Below the pieces are notes generated by a model. It had not been told where the DNA came from. It did no database searches and was given only the letters and a program-made list of their open reading frames with translations. Position numbers and translations under genes: made by a program. DNA of 6,909 bases. Origin: CAZUZD01 sp964624465. Its GTDB lineage: Bacteria; Planctomycetota; Planctomycetia; Isosphaerales; Isosphaeraceae. The stretch lies in the NCBI GenBank assembly GCA_964624465.1, contig CAZUZD010000317.1:1-6909 (forward strand), written 5' to 3'. Position 1 is the first letter of the stretch; every line of letters begins with the position of its first letter. Below are positions 1 through 4,447 of this stretch, in pieces.

Positions 1-3000
1 GGCGCCTGGTCACCTCTGAGCTGACTGGCGCGCCGGGCGGCTGGGGCGGAGTCGGTGTCCGGGGTGGCGACGGCGGAGCCGGCGGCGCAGGGGGCCTGGC
101 GCTCGGCGGTGCGATTGCCGCCGCGAACTCCAACCAGCTCGTCCTGACCAATACCACGATCGCCGGCAATGTGGCCCTGGGCGGCGACGGCAGTGTCGGC
201 GGCGCCGGTGGGCGGGGCGGCGTTGGCGGCGACGGAAACCCCGGAGCCGACCAGGGTGCGAATTCGGAGATCTACGGCGGCGCTGGCGGTCCCGGCGGTG
301 CCGGCGGCACCGGGGGTGGCACTGGCCCAGCCGGCGGCAGCAGCGGCGCCGGGCTCTATCAGGAAGACTTGCCCGTCACGATGACCAGCGTCACGGTCGC
401 CTTCAACTCGGGCGCGGTCGGGGCGCGGGTGACGACCGCCTCCGCGGGAGGCGCCGGGGGCAGCCCCGGCCAGAACGCCGGTGGCCGGACCACGGTCATC
501 GCGAGTGGGCCGGCGGGTGCGGCGGGCACGCTCTCCAGCGTGGTCCCCGTCGCGACCGGAGCCGGCGTCCTGTCCTACGGGGTCCCGACCACGCCCAACC
601 GCGTCATCCTGATGGCGAACTCGATCGTCGCCCGGAACACCGCCGGCGGCGCCGCCAGCGATGTCTCCGGCGCCCTCGGCAGTGTGTCGGCCTCCAACCT
701 GATCGGCACGGGCGGCTCGGGCGGGCTGGTCCAGGGCGGCAACGGCAACCGGGTCGGCATCGCGGACCCCGGCCTGCTGGCCCTGGCCGACAACGGCGGC
801 CGGACCCGCACGATCGCCCTGGCGACCACCAGCCCCGCGCTCAACGCCGGCTCGAACCTGTACGCCTTCGATTCGACCCTGACCCCGCTTGCCACCGATC
901 AGCGCGGTCCCGGCTTCGCGCGGATCTCCGACAGCACGGTCGACATCGGCGCCTTCGAGCTGCAACTGCAACCCTCCCTGGTCGTGACCACCCTGGTCGA
1001 TGAGGACGACGTCAGCTCCGATCCCCGGATCGGCACCGGCACATCGCTCCGCGAGGCCCTGACCTGGGCCAACCGGAACCCCGGGCTCGACACGGTGTCC
1101 TTCGCCACCGGCCTGACCGGCACCCTCACGCTGACCCGGGGCGCGCTGTCGATCGCCGACTCGACCGTCGTCGCCGGCCCCGGCGCCGCCACCCTGACGA
1201 TCGACGGCAACAATGGCAGCGGGATCTTCGTCGTCTCCGACGACCAGACCAGCCAGAGCTCCGTGACCCTCAGCGGCCTGACCCTGACGCGCGGGCTGGC
1301 GGCGACGGGCGGGGCCATCCTCAACCGGGAGGATCTGACCCTGTCCCGCGTCGTGGTCACCGGCAACCAGGCGACGCTGTTCGGAGGGGGGATCTACTCG
1401 GCCAATGGCCGGCTCCAGCTGGGCGAGTCGACCCTCTCGGACAACTCCGCGGTGTACGGGGCCGGCCTGTTCCTCGTGGGTGGGTCCGCGGTGTTCACGG
1501 GCTCGACCGTCTCGGGCAACGGGGCCGACGTGGGTGGCGGAGCGTACCTCTCCGAGGCCACCGTCCGGATCCAGAACTCGACCGTCTCGGGCAATCGAGC
1601 CTCCGCCGCCGGCGCCTGGTCCGTGGGGCAGTCCAGCCTCACGCTGGTGAACGTCACGGTGACCCAGAACACGACGGATGGCGGCGTGGCCGTGGAGTCG
1701 CGGGGGGCGACCGGCCTGACGGTTGCGAACAGCATCATCGCCGGCAACACCGGCGGGGATCTGGGCAGCGCCGGGTTCACCACCACGCTGGCGGGCCCGA
1801 ACCTGATCGGCGGCGACCCCAAGCTCGGCCCCCTCGCCGCGAACGGCGGCCCGACGCGCACCCACATCCCGCTCCCGGGCAGCCCGGTGATCGACGCGGG
1901 CCTCGACGCCGTGTCGGCCGACGCTGACGGCGCCCCGCTGCTGACCGACCAGCGCGGCGGGGCCCGCAAGGTCGGCGCGGCGGTCGATCTCGGCGCACAC
2001 GAGCTGCAGACCTCGCTCGTGGTGACCACGCTGGTCGACGAGAACGACGGCCTCTCCGATCCGGCTGCCGGCACCGGCACGTCGCTCCGCGAGGCGCTGG
2101 CCTGGGCCAATCAGAGGCCCGGCCTCGACACGATCACCTTCGCCCCCGGCCTGGCCGGCACCCTGAATCTCACGCGGGGCGAGCTGACGACCACCGATTC
2201 GACCGAGATCGTCGGCCCGGGCGCGGGCGTCCTCACCATCGACGCCAGGAGGGCTTCCCGGATCTTCAACTTGCCCCGGACCGGGCCCACCACGACCAAC
2301 GTGACAATCAGCGGCCTGACGCTCACGAATGGGGCGGCGCACGAAGGCGGGGCCATCTACAGCACCCAGAACCTGACCCTCTCCCGGGTGGTGGTCACCG
2401 GCAATTCGGCGAACCAGCTGGCTGGCGCGGTCTTCAGCAGCGGTGCCAGCCTGACCATCAGCGATTCGACGATCTCGAACAACACGGCCTGGATCGGCTC
2501 GGGAATTTGCAGCTTCGACACAGTCATGACGATCACCGGATCGACTCTCTCCGGCAATCGCGGCTCGTTCGCCGGGGGCATCCAGCTCGTGCGTTCGACG
2601 GCCCGGATCGAGAACTCGACGATCTCCGGCAATGACGCCCTGGGCGGCAGCGCCTTCCGGATGGAAGCGTCGACCCTCACGCTGGTGAACTCGACGGTCA
2701 CCCAGAACACGGGGACGACCGACTCCGTGATCGCAGGGATCAGCGGCTCGCTCTCCCATTCCTACCTGACGCTCGTGAACAGCATCGTGGCCGGCAACAC
2801 CGGGACCGATCTCGGCACCATCGGGCTGAGTGTCACCCAGCAGGGCCAGAACCTCATCGGCGGCGACCCGAAGCTCGGGCCCCTGGCCGACAATGGCGGT
2901 CCGACTTTCACGCACCGCCCGCTCGCGAGCAGCCCGGCGATCGGCGCCGGCGTCAACGCGGCGTCGGTCGGCAGCGACGGCCAGCCGCTGCTCACCGACC

Positions 3001-4418
3001 AGCGCGGCCGCCTGCGGTCGCCGTACAGCTCCACCCTGGGCGCCACCGAGGGCACGACCCTGCGGTTCGTCTCGGACCCGATCGACCTCGGCACGAAGAC
3101 GTTCGGTGAGGTCGCCACCCCCGTCGCGATGGAGATCGAAGGGTACGGGGTCGATGCGACGGTCTCGCTCAAGACGAACCTGCTCTCGCACGTCGAGCTG
3201 TCCCTGGCTCCGGACCAGTGGAATTCCCAGTCCGTGTTCAGCCTGCCGGCCGGCCGATTCCAGGAGAACCCCCGGGTCACGATCCCGATCCGCATGCGCA
3301 TCAACCTCGGCGCGGGCTCGTTCGTCGGTTCCCTGGGGCTCTCGAACCCGGACGCCGCCAGTGTCACCGTCGCCGTGACCGGCGAGGTGACCCCGGCCAC
3401 GCTGACCTATGTGGCCGACCCGGCCAGCCGCACTTACGGTGACGCCAACCCGACGTTCACGGGCACGGTCATCGGGTTCGTCCTGGGCGACCGCCTCGAA
3501 TTCGCGACGCGCGGCGAGCTGCGGTTCGACAGCCCGGCGACCACCGCCAGCAACGCCGGCCAGCATCCGATCGTGGGCTCGGGCCTCACGCTCCAGAGTC
3601 CGAGCTACGTCTTCGCCCAGGCCACCTCGAATGCCACGGCCCTGTCGATCACGACCCGGCCCCTGACGGTGGTGGCTCTCAACCAGACCAAGACCTACGG
3701 CACCCCACTGACGTTCGCCGGCACCGAGTTCACCACCAGCGGGCTGATCAACGGCGACACCGTGACCACGGTCGCCCTCTCGAGCGCGGGCGCGGCCGCG
3801 GCGGCGGCGGCGGTGCTGGCGACACCCTACCCGGTGGTCGTCGGGGCCGTGACCGGGAGTGGGCTGGAGAATTACGCCCTCCAGGCCGTCGCCGGCTCCC
3901 TGACGGTCACCCCGGCCCCGCTGGCGGTGACCACGAAGGCCGTGAGCCGGATCCAGGGCGAGGCCAACCCGGCCTTCACCGTGGCCTACGACGGCTTCGT
4001 CCTGGGCGAGGGGCCGGGCGTGCTCGGGGGCACCCTGGGCTTCTCGACCGCCGCCACGGCGGCCAGCGGGCCGGGCGTCTACGCGGTCACGCCCGGAGGG
4101 CTCACGTCGACCAACTACGCCCTCCGATCCGTGGCCGGGTCGCTTACCGTCCTGAGCTATGCCCAGGCGACCGACGCCCTTCAGAGGGAGGTCCAGGCGG
4201 CCAACCTGTCGCTGAGCGCGCGGGTGCCGATCACGATCCGCCTCAGCCTGGCCCGCCTGGCCCTCAGCGCCGGCCGGACCTCGACCGGGATGGCCCTGCT
4301 CCAGGACTTCATCGACGAGGTGACCGCGCGGCGCGGGACCACGATCGCGGTCACGCTTGCCGACCGGTGGATCGCCTCCGCCCGCCGCATCCGCCGCGCC
4401 TGGAATCCGGGTCTCTGA
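1..4418 (+). CDS. Large exported beta-helix / MBG-domain adhesin-like protein, 5' end cut off by window
   Basis: The frame is open from the first complete codon (3-5) to TGA at 4416-4418, giving 1471 residues. The GTG at 171 is internal, because typical beta-helix sequence (NTTIAGN) lies before it. Seen in order: a Gly-rich beta-helix unit ending in a choice-of-anchor Q motif (DQRG at 897, DIGAFE at 942-959); two paralogous units each opening with SLVVTTLVDE and a TSLREA motif; a beta-sandwich-like segment; three MBG-like domains (SRTYGDANPTF, TKTYGTPLTF, QGEANPAF); and a helical tail. Rungs such as NSTVSGN and NSIVAGN mark a right-handed parallel beta-helix. Only one Cys was noticed, as is common in exported repeat proteins. 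Families of this kind are large secreted or surface proteins, so an adhesive or structural role outside the cytoplasm is inferred; no catalytic motif is seen. The signal peptide and start must lie upstream. The domain reading is firm, the precise function unknown. Confidence 0.9.
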   Translation, partial: RLVTSELTGAPGGWGGVGVRGGDGGAGGAGGLALGGAIAAANSNQLVLTNTTIAGNVALGGDGSVGGAGGRGGVGGDGNPGADQGANSEIYGGAGGPGGAGGTGGGTGPAGGSSGAGLYQEDLPVTMTSVTVAFNSGAVGARVTTASAGGAGGSPGQNAGGRTTVIASGPAGAAGTLSSVVPVATGAGVLSYGVPTTPNRVILMANSIVARNTAGGAASDVSGALGSVSASNLIGTGGSGGLVQGGNGNRVGIADPGLLALADNGGRTRTIALATTSPALNAGSNLYAFDSTLTPLATDQRGPGFARISDSTVDIGAFELQLQPSLVVTTLVDEDDVSSDPRIGTGTSLREALTWANRNPGLDTVSFATGLTGTLTLTRGALSIADSTVVAGPGAATLTIDGNNGSGIFVVSDDQTSQSSVTLSGLTLTRGLAATGGAILNREDLTLSRVVVTGNQATLFGGGIYSANGRLQLGESTLSDNSAVYGAGLFLVGGSAVFTGSTVSGNGADVGGGAYLSEATVRIQNSTVSGNRASAAGAWSVGQSSLTLVNVTVTQNTTDGGVAVESRGATGLTVANSIIAGNTGGDLGSAGFTTTLAGPNLIGGDPKLGPLAANGGPTRTHIPLPGSPVIDAGLDAVSADADGAPLLTDQRGGARKVGAAVDLGAHELQTSLVVTTLVDENDGLSDPAAGTGTSLREALAWANQRPGLDTITFAPGLAGTLNLTRGELTTTDSTEIVGPGAGVLTIDARRASRIFNLPRTGPTTTNVTISGLTLTNGAAHEGGAIYSTQNLTLSRVVVTGNSANQLAGAVFSSGASLTISDSTISNNTAWIGSGICSFDTVMTITGSTLSGNRGSFAGGIQLVRSTARIENSTISGNDALGGSAFRMEASTLTLVNSTVTQNTGTTDSVIAGISGSLSHSYLTLVNSIVAGNTGTDLGTIGLSVTQQGQNLIGGDPKLGPLADNGGPTFTHRPLASSPAIGAGVNAASVGSDGQPLLTDQRGRLRSPYSSTLGATEGTTLRFVSDPIDLGTKTFGEVATPVAMEIEGYGVDATVSLKTNLLSHVELSLAPDQWNSQSVFSLPAGRFQENPRVTIPIRMRINLGAGSFVGSLGLSNPDAASVTVAVTGEVTPATLTYVADPASRTYGDANPTFTGTVIGFVLGDRLEFATRGELRFDSPATTASNAGQHPIVGSGLTLQSPSYVFAQATSNATALSITTRPLTVVALNQTKTYGTPLTFAGTEFTTSGLINGDTVTTVALSSAGAAAAAAAVLATPYPVVVGAVTGSGLENYALQAVAGSLTVTPAPLAVTTKAVSRIQGEANPAFTVAYDGFVLGEGPGVLGGTLGFSTAATAASGPGVYAVTPGGLTSTNYALRSVAGSLTVLSYAQATDALQREVQAANLSLSARVPITIRLSLARLALSAGRTSTGMALLQDFIDEVTARRGTTIAVTLADRWIASARRIRRAWNPGL
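27..525 (+). repeat. Gly/Ala-rich low-complexity segments within the first beta-helix unit
   Basis: Three in-frame Gly-rich stretches (about 27-112, 171-350 and 405-525) consist of GG-A, GG-D and GG-T triplets such as GGDGGAGGAGG. They are separated by ordinary beta-helix rungs (LTNTTIAGN near 144-170; MTSVTVAFNSG near 381-412). The DNA is a degenerate GGC/GGN repeat. The pattern resembles PE_PGRS-type Gly-rich repeats, but the flanking rungs indicate long Gly-rich loops inserted between beta-helix coils. The first stretch may continue upstream of the window. Units 2 and 3 of the same protein lack such insertions. Confidence 0.8.
696..959 (+). other. Choice-of-anchor Q-type C-cap of beta-helix unit 1
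   Basis: The segment runs from NLIGTGG through DPGLLALADNGG, SPALNAGSN and DQRGPGF to VDIGAFE. This order (NLIG, DP.LGPLA.NGG, SPAIdaG, DQRG, DIGAyE) is the signature of the domain NCBI names choice-of-anchor Q, found near the ends of bacterial beta-helix proteins. Here it is internal and followed by two further beta-helix units, so it acts as a cap between modules rather than as a terminal anchor. Confidence 0.75.
975..2012 (+). repeat. Beta-helix unit 2 (CSLREA-like head, beta-helix rungs, choice-of-anchor Q cap)
   Basis: This unit is about 346 codons. The head SLVVTTLVDE is followed by TSLREA at 1041-1058, a CSLREA-type motif with Thr in place of Cys, then a segment ending LTIDGNN. The rungs follow (LTLSRVVVTGN, STLSDN, STVSGN, NVTVTQN, NSIIAGN). 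The cap comprises NLIGGDPKLGPLA at 1800, SPVIDAG, TDQRGG at 1944 and VDLGAHE ending at 2003. It is paralogous to the next unit, with heads exactly 1038 bp apart. Confidence 0.85.
2013..3026 (+). repeat. Beta-helix unit 3, paralogous copy with a truncated cap
   Basis: The unit starts with SLVVTTLVDEND and has TSLREA at 2079-2096, then LTLSRVVVTGN, STISNN, STLSGN, NSTISGN, NSTVTQN and NSIVAGN. It reaches NLIGGDPKLGPLA at 2850, SPAIGAG and TDQRGR at 2994. TSLREA to TDQRG is 915 bp here against 903 bp in unit 2, so there are four extra residues, probably around the SHSYLTLVNS stretch. The closing DIGAxE motif found in units 1 and 2 is missing: the sequence goes from DQRGRLRSPYSS directly into the next domain. 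Confidence 0.85.
3057..3392 (+). other. Beta-sandwich-like domain between the beta-helix and the MBG array
   Basis: About 112 residues begin TTLRFVSDPIDLGTKTFGEVATPV and end in GAGSFVGSLGLSNPDAASVTVAVTGEV. The ending matches the common secreted-protein pattern 'AGSYSGSLTLTSPGA..VTVALSGTV', which typically sits just before MBG domains in Bacteroidetes and planctomycete exported proteins. The opening, with 'DLGTKTFGEVATP', resembles Ig-like domains of the ASPM/DUF1573 type. An all-beta extracellular spacer is the likely fold; the exact family is not certain. Confidence 0.55.
3396..4157 (+). repeat. Array of three MBG-like domains
   Basis: Three domains of 82-86 residues lie end to end. Domain 1 (3396-3653) has ATLTYVADPASRTYGDANPTF and GFVLGD. 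Domain 2 (3654-3911) has PLTVVALNQTKTYGTPLTF, GLINGDTV, and closes with GLENYALQAVAGSLTVT. Domain 3 (3912-4157) has PLAVTTKAVSRIQGEANPAF, GFVLGE, and closes with STNYALRSVAGSLTV. These are the hallmarks of the MBG (mucin-binding-like, MBG_2) family: KxYGdxnPtf, the G(f/l).nGD motif and the final NY.....G.LtV strand. In domain 3 the usual TYG is replaced by IQG, so it is the most diverged. Such arrays form extended stalks in surface adhesins. Confidence 0.8.
3792..3812 (+). repeat. GCG/GCC trinucleotide run coding for seven alanines
   Basis: Seven consecutive Ala codons, six GCG and one GCC, lie in the second MBG domain after LSSAG. This loop is naturally Ala-rich in the family (SSAGAAATA-like), so the run may be a modest slippage expansion of a normal loop. 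It keeps the reading frame. Confidence 0.7.
4158..4415 (+). other. Helical C-terminal domain, FIMAH-like
   Basis: The last 86 residues switch from beta-rich repeats to predicted amphipathic helix: AQATDALQREVQAANLSLS, then ITIRLSLARLALSAGRTSTG, then MALLQDFIDEVTARRGTTIA, then TLADRWIASARRIRRAW. The pattern of a helix, a Gly/Thr turn, 'a..LL..FI..V.a.RG..I....AD.Li..A..i' matches my recollection of the FIMAH domain seen at the C-termini of exported bacterial proteins. No LPXTG-type, PEP-CTERM or transmembrane sorting tail is present. The FIMAH assignment is from memory of the pattern, not a search. Confidence 0.5.
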
Positions 4419-4423
4419 CCCGG
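4407..4423. terminator. Perfect GC-rich stem-loop over the stop codon at the convergent junction (weak terminator candidate)
   Basis: CCGGGTC (4407-4413), a TCT loop and GACCCGG (4417-4423) form a perfect 7-bp stem with a 3-nt loop, containing the TGA stop of the left gene. In RNA the flanking T4406 and G4424 could add a wobble pair. It lies 25 bp beyond the stop codon of the opposing gene, so it could fold in both transcripts. There is no T-tract on either strand, so it does not fit a classical intrinsic terminator, and short GC-rich palindromes are not rare in such GC-rich DNA. The remaining intergenic DNA (4424-4447) shows nothing else. Confidence 0.35.
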
Positions 4424-4447
4424 GGTCGTCCTGCTCAGCCGCCTCCG

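Noticed and set aside
27..350. Gly-rich GGC repeats as a non-coding or CRISPR-like array
   Set aside because: No fixed-length repeat and spacer pattern; the triplet periodicity stays in frame with the protein, which continues with clear domains.
1394..2110. 238-residue minus-strand open frame antisense to beta-helix unit 2
   Set aside because: Ser/Pro/Arg-rich, no domain, and its shape recurs antisense to unit 3 because the units are paralogous; explained by the codon bias of the sense gene.
2762..3400. 212-residue minus-strand open frame antisense to unit 3 and the following domain
   Set aside because: Shadow of the strongly supported sense gene; no start signal or recognised family.
3392..4157. 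MBG array as a sign of horizontal transfer from Bacteroidetes
   Set aside because: Base composition and codon choice match the rest of the gene, and MBG domains are widespread in planctomycete exported proteins as well.
171..4418. GTG at 171 as the true start of the left gene
   Set aside because: The same frame is open to position 3 and encodes beta-helix and Gly-rich sequence continuous with the rest; there is no ribosome binding site before 171 and no signal peptide after it.
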